DNA from: Bacteroidales bacterium
GTDB lineage: Bacteria; Bacteroidota; Bacteroidia; Bacteroidales; JACABE01
Direction of reading: 5' to 3'
NCBI GenBank assembly: GCA_023251515.1
Contig: JAHEYQ010000004.1
Location: 1-64,000 of the forward strand
DNA: 64,000 nt
Below, in pieces: positions 1-9,545 of the stretch. Under the pieces are notes generated by a model. The model did not search any database, was not told the origin of the DNA, and worked only from the letters and a program-made list of their open reading frames with translations. A program made the translations under genes and the position numbers. Each line of letters begins with the position of its first letter. Position 1 is the stretch's first letter.

Positions 1-1094
1 GAATTATCAATAGTATCGAAAAAAGGTTTTCCTGTAAAGTATATGGTTCCGTTTATACTTCCTTTGAGGCTAGTACCAATTACCATTTTATTATTGCTTC
101 CATATATTTTTATATCAGTTACTGTTACCGATTTTTTATCTTGGGTAAAAGTTTTTCCTTTTAAATATTTTTTTGCTAACGTATCAGCTGCTTTATAAGA
201 AATATCAGATAACAGATTGATAGAAAAATTATTATCTAATGTTTTAACCAGATTATAATCTGGTAATCCTTTGTTTGGAATTGACTTGGGTTCATCTCCC
301 ATATACGATTCAACCAAAGATTTTACGCCCAAAGATATTTTTATTTTATTATTCTGATTATATATAGGTGTAGATGAAATTTCTTGTGGATTCAATTTTA
401 ACCAAAGATTATATTCGTTATTTAATTTTATGGGTTTCTGTAAATTAACCCAAATATCCTGAATATATTTCCGAAGCGATAAATTTTGTTTTATCGCTTT
501 GTCTATTTCGCTACTTATCGTAAATTTGTTTTTATTTAAAATGGTATTTGCAATTGCAGTTATAGGAATATCAACTGGTCCTATTTTTATAACAGGAGCA
601 CTCAACCATTCGTAACCGTCGGTTGATGTAAATGTTGTAATCGACCAATCTTTGTTCAAATAGAAAGCTGTTTTGAATTTTAATGCAATTTCGGCATTTA
701 ATTCTTTATAATCAGATAAAGAAATACCAAGTTTGGAAACTTTCCAGCCTGCTTTTATCCACAATTTCAATGGGATACGGTAAACCAACTGATTATTTTC
801 ATATTTTATAGTAAAATCTTCTTTTTTCCAGGCTTTTACCATAATATTATCGTTATTATTGTCTTCCAGACTGTTATCTTCGTAAATTAGACCAGAAATT
901 TTCTTATTAACCATCGATTGTATATCGTTCATATCCAAATAGAAAGGAACATTAATCACTGATGGCTTCGGACTATAATCCGGTGCTGAATAAGCTTCTT
1001 CCGGACGAGTTACTTTTAATGATTTACAGCCAGTTAAAGATAAAATAGCGGCAAAAGCAATTAAAATACTTGTGAATTTTAAAATTTTCAACAT
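1..1094 (-). CDS. DUF4403 family lipoprotein, truncated at window edge
   Basis: About 364 residues are visible and the frame is open to base 1, so the C-terminus lies outside the window. The protein starts MLKILKFTSILIAFAAILSL and continues to TGCKS, a lipoprotein signal with the lipidation Cys near residue 23, so it is expected to be a membrane-anchored envelope lipoprotein. The rest reads like the DUF4403 family of Bacteroidota: an early DMNDIQSMVNKKISG segment and later repeated beta-rich segments. Function of this family is not known to me. It is transcribed divergently from the ABC ATPase gene, and a TAATTTTG -7 box lies 17 bp upstream of its start. Confidence 0.75.
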   Translation of the reverse strand, partial: MLKILKFTSILIAFAAILSLTGCKSLKVTRPEEAYSAPDYSPKPSVINVPFYLDMNDIQSMVNKKISGLIYEDNSLEDNNNDNIMVKAWKKEDFTIKYENNQLVYRIPLKLWIKAGWKVSKLGISLSDYKELNAEIALKFKTAFYLNKDWSITTFTSTDGYEWLSAPVIKIGPVDIPITAIANTILNKNKFTISSEIDKAIKQNLSLRKYIQDIWVNLQKPIKLNNEYNLWLKLNPQEISSTPIYNQNNKIKISLGVKSLVESYMGDEPKSIPNKGLPDYNLVKTLDNNFSINLLSDISYKAADTLAKKYLKGKTFTQDKKSVTVTDIKIYGSNNKMVIGTSLKGSINGTIYFTGKPFFDTIDN

Positions 1095-1110
1095 GACATT
1101 ATATTTTAAG

Positions 1111-1118
1111 CAAAATTA
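1111..1118 (-). promoter_or_regulatory. -7 promoter element (TAATTTTG)
   Basis: The minus strand reads TAATTTTG, matching the Bacteroidota -7 consensus TAnnTTTG, 17 bp before the DUF4403 start codon. No clear -33 TTTG was found at the usual 19-bp spacing, so only the -7 half is supported. Confidence 0.5.
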
Positions 1119-1193
1119 TTAAAATAATACAATAAATATATATTATTTTGAGTTAATCTTTTAAGTAATGCTAATCCATTGGAAAAATATTAC

Positions 1194-1201
1194 TAAGTTT
1201 G
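1194..1201 (+). promoter_or_regulatory. -7 promoter element (TAAGTTTG)
   Basis: TAAGTTTG matches TAnnTTTG. Transcription would begin a few bases downstream, after the upstream candidate start codon at 1199 but before the ATG at 1220, so it supports 1220 as the start of the ABC ATPase. Confidence 0.5.
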
Positions 1202-1219
1202 TACTTTAAAATAAAAAAA

Positions 1220-1951
1220 ATGGCAGAGGAAATTATTAGACTTTCAAATATTGCTAAGCATTATAAAGTAGGCACCGAAATAGTTAAAGCATTAAGAAGC
1301 ATAACTTTAAGCATATACAGAAATGAATATGTTGCATTGATGGGACCTTCGGGTTCTGGTAAATCAACATTAATGAATATTTTGGGATGTTTAGACACTC
1401 CTACTTCGGGAGAGTATATTCTGAATAAAAATGATGTCAGCAAATTAATTGATGACGACTTAGCAGAAATCAGGAACAAAGAAATCGGATTTGTATTCCA
1501 GACATTTAATTTACTCCCACGTTCATCTGCTTTAGAAAATGTAATGTTGCCATTAATTTATGCAGGGGTAAGTAAAGCTGATAGAATTTTGAGAGCAGAA
1601 AAGAGTTTGGCTGGTGTAAAATTATCTGACCGCATGACTCACAAACCCAACGAATTATCCGGAGGGCAGAGACAACGTGTAGCAGTTGCCAGAGCATTGG
1701 TAAACAATCCTTCAATAATTTTAGCCGATGAACCAACAGGGAATCTAGATTCGAAAACATCTGTTGAAATAATGGGTTTGTTTGAAGAAATTCACAGAAA
1801 AGGAAATACCATAATTCTTGTTACTCATGAAGAAGATATTGCCCGTCATGCACATCGTATTATCAGATTGATTGATGGAAAAGTTGCTTCTGATGAAATG
1901 AATCCAAAAATCAGGAAAATGGTTGACTATTTAGTTGATGAAAAAGAATAA
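1220..1951 (+). CDS. ABC transporter ATP-binding protein (LolD/MacB type)
   Basis: A 243-residue ATPase subunit that would energise export or lipoprotein-extraction by a partner permease at the inner membrane. Visible motifs: Walker [10 protein letters not shown] (residues 42-50), Q-loop VFQTFNLLP, signature LSGGQRQ (146-152), Walker B IILADEP and the H-loop THEE. The QTFNLLP and NLDSKTS signatures are typical of the MacB/LolD/FtsE-like group. No permease gene lies beside it, so the partner must be encoded elsewhere. The ATG at 1220 is preferred over the TTG seven codons upstream because of the promoter element overlapping the latter. The adenosyltransferase gene follows 29 bp later and may be co-transcribed. 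Confidence 0.9.
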   Translation: MAEEIIRLSNIAKHYKVGTEIVKALRSITLSIYRNEYVALMGPSGSGKSTLMNILGCLDTPTSGEYILNKNDVSKLIDDDLAEIRNKEIGFVFQTFNLLPRSSALENVMLPLIYAGVSKADRILRAEKSLAGVKLSDRMTHKPNELSGGQRQRVAVARALVNNPSIILADEPTGNLDSKTSVEIMGLFEEIHRKGNTIILVTHEEDIARHAHRIIRLIDGKVASDEMNPKIRKMVDYLVDEKE

Positions 1952-1980
1952 TCGCTTAAATATTTGAATCCGTATTTGTT

Positions 1981-2541
1981 ATGACTCAAGAATGGAAAAT
2001 TTATACAAAAACCGGCGATAAAGGAGAAACTTCTTTAATTGGTGGGAAAAGAGTCCCCAAGTATCATGAACAGATTGAAGCTTACGGAACTTTAGATGAA
2101 TTAAATTCATATATAGGACTGATAAGAGATTTGATATTGAATGAAAAAATGAAAACTTTATTACTTGAAATTCAAGATAGATTATTTACTGCAGAATCTT
2201 TATTGGCAGAAGACAAAGAAACATCTTCAAGAATTTTACCACAATTATTTGAAGACGACATTTTGCTGCTCGAAAAAAAAATAGATGAGATGAATAAGGA
2301 ATTGCCTGCATTAAATTCTTTTGTTTTGCCCGGTGGTCATCCCATTGCTTCACACTGTCATATAGCCCGTTGTATATGCAGAAGAGCTGAAAGAATAACA
2401 ATTAAATTATCAGAAAATTACCAGGTCTCTGAATTGGTAATTAAATATCTGAACCGATTATCAGATTTTTTGTTTGTATTAGCAAGGAAAATAACATTGG
2501 ATATGGGGGCAAATGAAGTCATTTGGAAAGCAAGAATATAA
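1981..2541 (+). CDS. Cob(I)alamin adenosyltransferase, PduO type
   Basis: Transfers the adenosyl group of ATP to cob(I)alamin to make coenzyme B12. The 186-residue protein has the full PduO/MMAB family signature: N-terminal ATP-binding TKTGDKGETSLIGG (residues 10-23), the central RCICRRAER motif and the C-terminal YLNRLSDFLFVLAR motif. Family length is usually 180-190 residues, so it appears complete. Adenosylcobalamin is the cofactor of methylmalonyl-CoA mutase, whose small subunit is encoded at 29.8 kb in this window, giving it a plausible client. It follows the ABC ATPase gene closely on the same strand. Confidence 0.93.
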   Translation: MTQEWKIYTKTGDKGETSLIGGKRVPKYHEQIEAYGTLDELNSYIGLIRDLILNEKMKTLLLEIQDRLFTAESLLAEDKETSSRILPQLFEDDILLLEKKIDEMNKELPALNSFVLPGGHPIASHCHIARCICRRAERITIKLSENYQVSELVIKYLNRLSDFLFVLARKITLDMGANEVIWKARI

Positions 2542-2624
2542 CATTATATTCATCCGACTGAATATTAATAATTTATAATCATAAAAAAATATAAAAAAAA
2601 AGTTTTTTTATTTAAAAAAAATTT

Positions 2625-2632
2625 TACTTTTG
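2625..2632 (+). promoter_or_regulatory. -7 promoter element (TACTTTTG)
   Basis: TACTTTTG matches TAnnTTTG and sits 35 bp before the small acidic protein gene, after a long A/T-only stretch. The -33 region is only a T-run, so the upstream half is not distinctive. Confidence 0.5.
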
Positions 2633-2667
2633 CAAAATATTATATAGTAACCTAAAATCTTCGTAAT

Positions 2668-2889
2668 ATGTATTGGACATTAGAATTAGCATCAAAACTA
2701 GAAGACGCTCCTTGGCCTGCAACCAAAGAAGAATTGATTGATTTTGCACTCAGATCAGGAGCTCCACAGGAAGTAATAGAAAATCTTCGCGAAATTGAAG
2801 ACGAGGGAGAAATCTACGAAAGCATAGAAGACCTTTGGCCCGACTATCCAACCAAAGAGGACTTCTTCTTTCATGAAGATGAATACTAA
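2668..2889 (+). CDS. Small acidic DUF2795-like protein
   Basis: A 73-residue protein with 22 Asp/Glu residues and no signal peptide or membrane segment. It resembles the small DUF2795-related proteins that are common and strongly conserved in Bacteroidota (pattern WPATKEELIDFALRSGAP followed by an acidic tail ending in HEDEY). The first half looks like a helical domain of the type that recognises small segments, the second half is an acidic tail. It is monocistronic: its own -7 element lies upstream and a strong terminator directly follows the stop codon. The isolated, well-defined transcription unit suggests high expression. Function is not known. Confidence 0.85.
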   Translation: MYWTLELASKLEDAPWPATKEELIDFALRSGAPQEVIENLREIEDEGEIYESIEDLWPDYPTKEDFFFHEDEY

Positions 2890-2891
2890 AC

Positions 2892-2929
2892 AAAAAAACC
2901 GTCTGAATTTAAACCAAGACGGTTTTTTT
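2892..2929 (+). terminator. Rho-independent terminator
   Basis: A-rich left arm followed by CCGTC pairs with GACGG and a T7 run; the 12-bp stem spans 2892-2903 and 2918-2929 with a 14-nt loop. It begins three bases after the small acidic protein gene. Confidence 0.9.
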
Positions 2930-3038
2930 AGCTTTTATTTATTGACAATTTAAATTACGAAACTACCTAAAAAAGAATAACTTATTAATATAAATTATAA
3001 AATTTCATAAAAATATAGGTTAATTTTACAAATAAGAT

Positions 3039-3046
3039 TAACTTTG
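3039..3046 (+). promoter_or_regulatory. -7 promoter element for secA (TAACTTTG)
   Basis: TAACTTTG matches TAnnTTTG, 50 bp upstream of the secA start. No convincing TTTG at -33. Confidence 0.5.
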
Positions 3047-3096
3047 CTCATTAAATAATTAAAGAACAATAATAACAAAGATATTTTACCTCTATT

Positions 3097-6000
3097 ATGT
3101 TAAAATCGTTAAGTAAACTATTTGGAAATAAATCACAAAGAGATCTAAAGGAGGTAACTCCTTTGCTTGAAGCTACAAAAAAAGCATATACATCTATAAG
3201 TCAACTGAGTAATGATGAATTAAGATCAAAAACACAGGAATTTCGTCAACGAATTGCCGATTATATTATCGACGAACAAAATCAAATTTCAGAATTAAAA
3301 GAAAGAATAGATACTGAAATAGATATGGATGTTGATGAAAAAGAATTACTTTATCAGCAAATTGACAAATTAGAGAAAGAAGAATATGAAAAAATTCAAG
3401 AAATTTTAATTGATATTTTACCAGAAGCTTTTTCGGTAGTTAAAGAAACAGCCAAGCGTTTTAAAGAAAATGAAAAAGTGGAAGTTAGTATTATGCCTTG
3501 GGACAAAGACTTGGCAGCAAGACGCGATAGCGTTAATATAATTGGCGATAAAGCCTATTACGACAACAAATGGACAGCTGGTGGAGCCACAATAATCTGG
3601 GACATGGTGCATTACGATGTACAGTTGATTGGAGGAATTGTACTTCATTCAGGTAAAATTGCCGAAATGGCAACAGGTGAAGGTAAAACATTGGTTGCTA
3701 CATTACCTGTATATCTCAATGCATTGCCCGGCAAAGGTGTTCACGTGGTTACAGTTAATGACTATCTTGCAAAACGTGACTCTGAATGGATGGGAATGCT
3801 TTTTGAATTCCACGGATTAAAAGTAGATTGCATCGACAGACACGAACCTAATTCTGAAAGTCGTAAAAACGCATATCTAGCTGATATTACTTATGGTACA
3901 AATAACGAATTTGGCTTCGATTATTTACGTGATAATATGGCCAGAAATGTTGAAGAACTAGTTCAACGTAAACATAATTACTCAATTGTAGATGAGGTCG
4001 ATTCTGTATTAATTGATGATGCACGTACACCATTGATTATTTCAGGGCCAACACCAAAAGGTGATAATCAGGAATTTGAAGCTCTAAAACCAAATATTCT
4101 GAAAATTTATAATGCTCAGCGTAATCTGGTTACTCAACTATTGGCGGAAGCAAAAAAATTATTAAGCGATAATCCAAAATCTGAAAACGAAAAAAAAGGG
4201 GGCGAATTATTATTACGCTGCCATAGGGGATTGCCTAAAAACAAACCACTAATCAAGTTTTTGAGCGAACCAGGAATGAAAGCATTATTGCTTAAAACCG
4301 AGAATTTTTACATGCAGGAACAAAACAAAAATATGCATATCATTGATGATGAGCTATTTTTTGTTATTGAAGAAAAACAAAATTCTATTGAATTAACCGA
4401 AAAAGGGATAGATTATGTTACTGCAGATGCAGAAGAAGCTAAATTTTATATGCTTACTGATGTTGGTGCTGAAATTGCAGATTTAGAAAAACAAAATTTA
4501 AGCACAGAAGCAAAACGCGAAAAGAAAGCAGAAATATTACGTAATTATGCTGTGCAATCCGACAGAGTACACACTGTAAATCAGTTATTAAAAGCTTATG
4601 CACTATTTGAAATTGATGTAGAGTATGTTATAATCGACAATAAAATTAAAATTGTTGATGAACAAACCGGTCGTATTATGGAAGGCCGCCGTTATTCAGA
4701 TGGATTACATCAAGCTATTGAAGCTAAGGAAAATGTAAAGGTGGAAGCTGCAACTCAAACTTATGCTACCATTACTTTGCAAAATTATTTCCGGATGTAT
4801 AGCAAACTTGCTGGTATGACAGGTACTGCCGAAACAGAAGCTGGTGAATTGTGGGATATTTACAAATTGGATGTTGTTGTAATACCAACGAACAGAACAA
4901 TTGTACGTAAAGATATGGAAGATTTGGTTTATAAAACCAAAAAGGAAAAATACAATGCAGTTATTGATGAAATTCAAAGATTGGTTGGAATAGGCAGACC
5001 TGTTCTTGTTGGTACTACATCTGTTGAAATTTCAGAATTGTTAAGTCGTTCTTTAACAATGCGTAAAATAAAACACAATGTACTTAACGCAAAATTACAT
5101 AAAAAAGAAGCTGACATTGTTGCCGAAGCTGGATTTGCCGGAACTGTAACGATTGCAACAAATATGGCTGGTCGTGGAACTGACATTAAATTAGGACCTG
5201 GTGTAAAAGAAGCTGGAGGTTTAGCTATTATAGGTACTGAACGCCATGAATCCCGTCGTGTTGACCGTCAGTTACGTGGTCGTGCAGGACGTCAGGGTGA
5301 CCCCGGTAGTTCTCAGTTTTTTGTATCTTTAGAGGATGATTTGATGCGTTTGTTCGGCTCTGATCGTATTGCTCGTGTTATGGATCGTTTGGGATTAAAG
5401 GAAGGTGAAGTAATTCAACATTCTATGATTACAAAATCTATAGAAAGAGCTCAGCGAAAAGTTGAAGAAAATAATTTTGGAATACGTAAACGTTTGTTAG
5501 AGTATGATGATGTTATGAACTCGCAACGTGAAGTAATTTATAAGAAACGCCGAAATGCACTTTATGGTGATCGTTTACCAATAGATATTTCCAATATGAT
5601 GTATGATGTTAGTGACAATATAGTTACTGATCATCAGGATTCAAGAGATTATAATGGCTTTAATATGGAGTTAATCCGCCATTTTGGAATTGAATCACCG
5701 GTTACAGAAAAAGATTTTTTCACAATGAAATCTGAAGACATTGCTGATAAAGTTTTTGAAGAAGCTTATAATTCATATCACAGCAAAACCATCTTAATGG
5801 CCGAACAGGCATATCCAATTATCAAAGATGTTTATGAAAATAATGGAAACAGATATGAAAACATTGCAATTCCGATAACTGATGGTAAAAAAACACTAAA
5901 TATTGTTGCTCCTATTAAGAAATGCTACGAAAGCAAAGGGAAAGAAGTAATCACTTCAATTGAAAAAAGTCTTACGCTTGCGTTAATAGATGATGCATGG

Positions 6001-6396
6001 AAAGAACAATTGCGTGAAATGGATGAACTTAAACAATCTGTTCAGAATGCAACTTATGAGCAAAAAGATCCATTATTGATTTATAAATTTGAATCATTCG
6101 AACTATTTAAAAAAATGGTTATGGATATTAATAAAGAAATCAGTTCTTTCTTATGTTTAGGTAAACTACCAATGCAGGATTCATCAAATGTAAAAGAAGC
6201 ACGTGTTCAGCATACTGATATGAGTAAGCTGAAAACCAGCCGTGAAGAACAAACTGCACCTGCTGCCAATAAAACACAAAGTGAAGAAAAAGTTCAGCCA
6301 GTTAGAGTTGAAAAGAAAATTGGCAGAAACGATCCATGTCCTTGCGGAAGTGGTAAAAAATTTAAACAATGCCATGGTAAAGATTTGGTTGATTAA
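3097..6396 (+). CDS. secA: Preprotein translocase ATPase SecA
   Basis: The motor of the general secretory pathway: it binds preproteins and drives them through SecYEG by ATP hydrolysis at the inner membrane. The 1099-residue protein is about 200 residues longer than E. coli SecA, as usual in Bacteroidota, which carry extra insertions. Visible: Walker A region [14 protein letters not shown] (around residue 193), DEVD helicase motif (around residue 298), the [14 protein letters not shown] helicase motif, and a C-terminal zinc-binding tail [17 protein letters not shown] (last 25 residues) for SecB or ribosome contact. It has its own promoter element and a strong terminator, so it is monocistronic. 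Its cargo would include the many signal-peptide proteins in this window. Confidence 0.98.
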   Translation: MLKSLSKLFGNKSQRDLKEVTPLLEATKKAYTSISQLSNDELRSKTQEFRQRIADYIIDEQNQISELKERIDTEIDMDVDEKELLYQQIDKLEKEEYEKIQEILIDILPEAFSVVKETAKRFKENEKVEVSIMPWDKDLAARRDSVNIIGDKAYYDNKWTAGGATIIWDMVHYDVQLIGGIVLHSGKIAEMATGEGKTLVATLPVYLNALPGKGVHVVTVNDYLAKRDSEWMGMLFEFHGLKVDCIDRHEPNSESRKNAYLADITYGTNNEFGFDYLRDNMARNVEELVQRKHNYSIVDEVDSVLIDDARTPLIISGPTPKGDNQEFEALKPNILKIYNAQRNLVTQLLAEAKKLLSDNPKSENEKKGGELLLRCHRGLPKNKPLIKFLSEPGMKALLLKTENFYMQEQNKNMHIIDDELFFVIEEKQNSIELTEKGIDYVTADAEEAKFYMLTDVGAEIADLEKQNLSTEAKREKKAEILRNYAVQSDRVHTVNQLLKAYALFEIDVEYVIIDNKIKIVDEQTGRIMEGRRYSDGLHQAIEAKENVKVEAATQTYATITLQNYFRMYSKLAGMTGTAETEAGELWDIYKLDVVVIPTNRTIVRKDMEDLVYKTKKEKYNAVIDEIQRLVGIGRPVLVGTTSVEISELLSRSLTMRKIKHNVLNAKLHKKEADIVAEAGFAGTVTIATNMAGRGTDIKLGPGVKEAGGLAIIGTERHESRRVDRQLRGRAGRQGDPGSSQFFVSLEDDLMRLFGSDRIARVMDRLGLKEGEVIQHSMITKSIERAQRKVEENNFGIRKRLLEYDDVMNSQREVIYKKRRNALYGDRLPIDISNMMYDVSDNIVTDHQDSRDYNGFNMELIRHFGIESPVTEKDFFTMKSEDIADKVFEEAYNSYHSKTILMAEQAYPIIKDVYENNGNRYENIAIPITDGKKTLNIVAPIKKCYESKGKEVITSIEKSLTLALIDDAWKEQLREMDELKQSVQNATYEQKDPLLIYKFESFELFKKMVMDINKEISSFLCLGKLPMQDSSNVKEARVQHTDMSKLKTSREEQTAPAANKTQSEEKVQPVRVEKKIGRNDPCPCGSGKKFKQCHGKDLVD

Positions 6397-6417
6397 GAAT
6401 TAATAACCTTACATTAT

Positions 6418-6452
6418 AAAAACGTCCGGTAATACTTTATCGGACGTTTTTT
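6418..6452 (+). terminator. Rho-independent terminator of secA
   Basis: Left arm with ACGTCCG pairs with CGGACGT; the stem extends inward (GTAA with TTAT, one G-U) to about 15 bp with a 4-nt loop, followed by a T6 run. Confidence 0.9.
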
Positions 6453-6482
6453 ATGAAAATCAATGAAAATATTAATGATGAA

Positions 6483-6513
6483 TTTGTATATAAATAGTTT
6501 TCAATTAATTTTG
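6483..6513 (+). promoter_or_regulatory. Complete Bacteroidota promoter (TTTG-N19-TAATTTTG)
   Basis: TTTG at 6483-6486 and TAATTTTG at 6506-6513 are separated by exactly 19 bp, matching the -33/-7 consensus of the Bacteroidota primary sigma factor. It is the best promoter in the window and precedes miaA by about 75 bp. Confidence 0.8.
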
Positions 6514-6557
6514 CAATATTGAAATAATTCTTTCAGAAAAGCTAATAATCAGACAAT

Positions 6558-6599
6558 ATGCTGTTAGAGCTTAATAAAAATATAAACAGTGATAAATAA
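6558..6599 (+). other. Possible 13-codon upstream ORF overlapping miaA start
   Basis: An ATG at 6558 opens MLLELNKNINSDK and stops at 6597-6599, in a different frame and overlapping the GTG start of miaA at 6589. It lies inside the transcript predicted from the promoter at 6483-6513. It may couple or limit miaA translation, or may be chance. Confidence 0.3.
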
Positions 6600-7506
6600 A
6601 ACAGATAAGAAAACACTAATTGTTATTGTGGGACCTACTGCTGTTGGCAAAACTGCAATGGCAATCGAAATTGCTCGCTATTTTCAAACAGAAATTCTCT
6701 CAGCTGATTCACGCCAGTTTTATAAAGAACTTCATATTGGGGTAGCAAGTCCAACAGATGATGAATTAAAACTTGCAAAACATCATTTTATTGGTAATCT
6801 GAGCATTTCTGATAATTATAATGTATCGATGTATGAAACAGAAGCCTTATTATGTTTAGATCAAATTTTCAGGAATAAAAATACTGCCGTATTGGTAGGT
6901 GGTTCAGGTCTTTATATAAATGCTGTTTGCAAGGGAATTGATGAATTGCCTGACCCTGAAGAAAGTTTAAGAGAGGAAATTAAAGAAAATTTTGAGAAAC
7001 AAGGAATTGAATACTTAAGGAATCAGTTAAAAATACTAGATCCAGAATATTATAATCAGGTTGATTTAGCAAATCCTAAAAGATTAATGCGCGCTATTGA
7101 GGTTTGTTTAACTACAGGGAAAACCTATTCATCACTAAGGGTAAACCAACAGAAACCACGTAATTTCAATATCATAAAAATCGGTTTAAATCTAACTAGA
7201 GAAATTTTATACGTAAGAATAAATAAACGGGTTGATAATATGCTTGAAGAAGGCTTATTAGCAGAAGCAGAAAGTTTTTTCTCTTACAGACAGTTAAATG
7301 CATTAAATACAGTAGGATACAAAGAACTGTATGAATATATGGATGCTAAAGTAAGTTTGGAATTTGCAATTGAAAAGATTAAAATAAATTCAAGAAGATA
7401 TGCAAAACGTCAATTAACATGGTTTAATAGAGATGAAGAAATCAATTGGTTTGAAGCGACAGAAAAAAATAAAATAATTGATTTTATTGAAGCGTCTATT
7501 ATTTAA
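6589..7506 (+). CDS. miaA: tRNA dimethylallyltransferase MiaA
   Basis: Adds the dimethylallyl group from DMAPP to A37 of tRNAs that read codons beginning with U. The 305-residue protein is the usual family length. It shows the P-loop GPTAVGKTAMA (about residues 14-24), the SADSRQFYKEL motif with the catalytic Asp, GGSGLYINA, and the C-terminal RRYAKRQLTWFNRD motif. The start is a GTG: an in-frame stop at 6583-6585 and the absence of any later suitable ATG leave no alternative. DMAPP comes from the MEP pathway, of which ispD lies at the other end of the window. A shared terminator separates it from the convergent T9SS gene. Confidence 0.96.
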   Translation: MINKTDKKTLIVIVGPTAVGKTAMAIEIARYFQTEILSADSRQFYKELHIGVASPTDDELKLAKHHFIGNLSISDNYNVSMYETEALLCLDQIFRNKNTAVLVGGSGLYINAVCKGIDELPDPEESLREEIKENFEKQGIEYLRNQLKILDPEYYNQVDLANPKRLMRAIEVCLTTGKTYSSLRVNQQKPRNFNIIKIGLNLTREILYVRINKRVDNMLEEGLLAEAESFFSYRQLNALNTVGYKELYEYMDAKVSLEFAIEKIKINSRRYAKRQLTWFNRDEEINWFEATEKNKIIDFIEASII

Positions 7507-7525
7507 TAAATCAATTATTTACAAC

Positions 7526-7557
7526 AAAAAAAGGCTGACAAAATGTCAGCCTTTTTT
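7526..7557. terminator. Bidirectional terminator
   Basis: GGCTGACA pairs with TGTCAGCC around an AAA loop, with an A7 run on the left and a T6 run on the right. It serves miaA on the plus strand and the T9SS protein gene on the minus strand. Its core CTGACAAAATGTCAG also occurs in the palindrome upstream of htpG. Confidence 0.92.
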
Positions 7558-7578
7558 AATTCTTTTCATTTCTGAAAA

Positions 7579-9465
7579 TTATCTTTTTACGATGATTAAC
7601 TTTTTAGTAGTCTGGCTATTTTCAGTTTTCAAAGTATAGAAATAAGTACCGCTAGTTAAATCAGTTAAATTTAACTCTAATGAATAGCTACCTGAAGTTT
7701 GAGTTCCTTGATTAATAGTTCTTACTGTTCTTCCTGTAATATCAGAAACCAAAATAGAAACCTTGTTAGTATTTTTCAATTCATAAGAAATAGTAGTAAC
7801 ATTGTTTGCAGGATTTGGCATACAATATAATAAATTTACATTGTTATCAACTTCATTAATTCCAATTGTTGGATCAAAAGATAATCTTATCATAGTTGGT
7901 TGTACATTTCCTACATCCCAAATATACCAATCATCTTTTGATGGTACATAATATATAGATGTTTGATCATTCTGAGGAATACTAGTTCCATCAACTGCTA
8001 TCCTAACTGTATCTGTTCCACCCATACATTGAACTCCAGCTAAATATGTTGAATCTTTTTTCAAAAGATAAGGAGTTGTAAATGCAAGTTTAATTGAAGG
8101 AGGATTAGGGCCTGTACCTGCAGGAATATCTGAAGCTTTAATCGAGTAGTAGTCGGAAGTAGCTTTAATAGTTCTATTTCTTCCTTCATATAAAACAACC
8201 TTAACATCAGCACCTACTTCTGTTATTGCATTCACTACAAAATCAATACCGTATGACATTGCATTTTGAGAAACCACATATCTGTTAGTTGCTGTATATC
8301 CTTCTACTTGTCCAAGATCGTTTACACCAGCCCATCTTGAAGTTGTATATGTGTTATAATCTCTTGAATAAAGAGCGCCTTGAAGTGGCACAACTTTAAT
8401 ATTAAAAGTATCGCTTCCCAAATAAGGAATAGAGTCACTTGATAAATATGCTGTAACTTTATAATCACCAACTGTTGATGGAGTGAAAAAATAGTCATTA
8501 GTTGTCCAATCAATTACGCTTTTGCCAGGCAATAATACAGTATCTAAACCTGCAGTATCTGCAAGAGTTGTAAGCTCGACTCCGTGTAATTTAATATTTG
8601 TTTGTTGAAAAGCACCCATATTAGTAAATGAAGCCTCATAAAACATAGGTCTGCCTAATCCTGCTGGAATATTTGTATATCCATCAAACAATGTTATATT
8701 ATCAAAGCTTAAAATGTTGTTATTAGGCGTAAATAAAGAGACATCATCGATCATCCAGCCATATCCACCTCCAAAGTTTGTTGAAGGAGGTGTGCCAAAT
8801 TTTTCTTTTGCGTTAAACCTAAATCTTAACCATACTTGAGGTTTGTTTGCGGCCCATTGCGTAATGTTAAATTCTTTCCAGCCAGTACGAAATGTATTGG
8901 CGTTTCCATTTGCAGTAATATCTGCATTAGCCATAATAGTATGCCAATTAATATTATCACTACTAATTTCAAGTAAAGTTGAGTCTGAATTAAAAGAATA
9001 ATATAATTGAAAAAATTTAATTGAGACAGCACTGTATGCACTTAAATTTATTGGACTAGTTGTTGTAATCCAGCTATTTTCAGCTCCAGTTATTTGGTTA
9101 ACAAACTGATAAATACCATCAAAATATGCAACACCTTGGTTTGCAGTTGGAGATTTGATATTTTCGTCACTCCAAAAATTCTTCCATGCAGTTGATGCAG
9201 CTCCAGTGTCTGATATAACAGCCCAATTTCCTATTGTACCTGGTTGCTTATTGATAGTCCAATTTGAACTATTCGCAAAATTATCACTCCAAATAGGAGT
9301 AGATTTATAAGTAGATTTGACATTTTTAGATAAATAACCATCAAAGTTTTCATAGTTATTTTCTTTTAAACTTTTTTTATTTTCAAGCAAAAAGGTTTGT
9401 TTTTGCCCAAAACTTAACATACTGCTAATTGATAGCAGAACGATTAAAGATAAAAATTTTCTCAT
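7579..9465 (-). CDS. Secreted T9SS type A sorting domain protein with jelly-roll-like domain
   Basis: A 628-residue exported protein of unknown target. It starts with a Sec signal peptide (MRKFLSLIVLLSISSMLSFG). Residues about 58-245 resemble the 'choice-of-anchor'/MAM-like beta-sandwich seen in Bacteroidota surface proteins: W-S-DNF at the start, WITTTSPINLS in the middle and GWMIDDVSLF at the end. A second beta-rich region follows. The last 80 residues (CMPNPANN... to KKLIIVKR) are a T9SS type A sorting domain, so it should cross the outer membrane by type IX secretion and be released or anchored. It is monocistronic, with a TATATTTG -7 box and a shared terminator. No catalytic motif was recognised. 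Confidence 0.88.
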   Translation of the reverse strand: MRKFLSLIVLLSISSMLSFGQKQTFLLENKKSLKENNYENFDGYLSKNVKSTYKSTPIWSDNFANSSNWTINKQPGTIGNWAVISDTGAASTAWKNFWSDENIKSPTANQGVAYFDGIYQFVNQITGAENSWITTTSPINLSAYSAVSIKFFQLYYSFNSDSTLLEISSDNINWHTIMANADITANGNANTFRTGWKEFNITQWAANKPQVWLRFRFNAKEKFGTPPSTNFGGGYGWMIDDVSLFTPNNNILSFDNITLFDGYTNIPAGLGRPMFYEASFTNMGAFQQTNIKLHGVELTTLADTAGLDTVLLPGKSVIDWTTNDYFFTPSTVGDYKVTAYLSSDSIPYLGSDTFNIKVVPLQGALYSRDYNTYTTSRWAGVNDLGQVEGYTATNRYVVSQNAMSYGIDFVVNAITEVGADVKVVLYEGRNRTIKATSDYYSIKASDIPAGTGPNPPSIKLAFTTPYLLKKDSTYLAGVQCMGGTDTVRIAVDGTSIPQNDQTSIYYVPSKDDWYIWDVGNVQPTMIRLSFDPTIGINEVDNNVNLLYCMPNPANNVTTISYELKNTNKVSILVSDITGRTVRTINQGTQTSGSYSLELNLTDLTSGTYFYTLKTENSQTTKKLIIVKR

Positions 9466-9499
9466 GATTTTATTATTATTAAATTAAACATTAATTTTG

Positions 9500-9507
9500 C
9501 AAATATA
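9500..9507 (-). promoter_or_regulatory. -7 promoter element (TATATTTG)
   Basis: The minus strand reads TATATTTG, matching TAnnTTTG, 34 bp upstream of the T9SS protein start codon at 9465. Confidence 0.55.
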
Positions 9508-9545
9508 ATAAAAAATTAATTACATTGTGCTTTTCTCTGAAAAAA

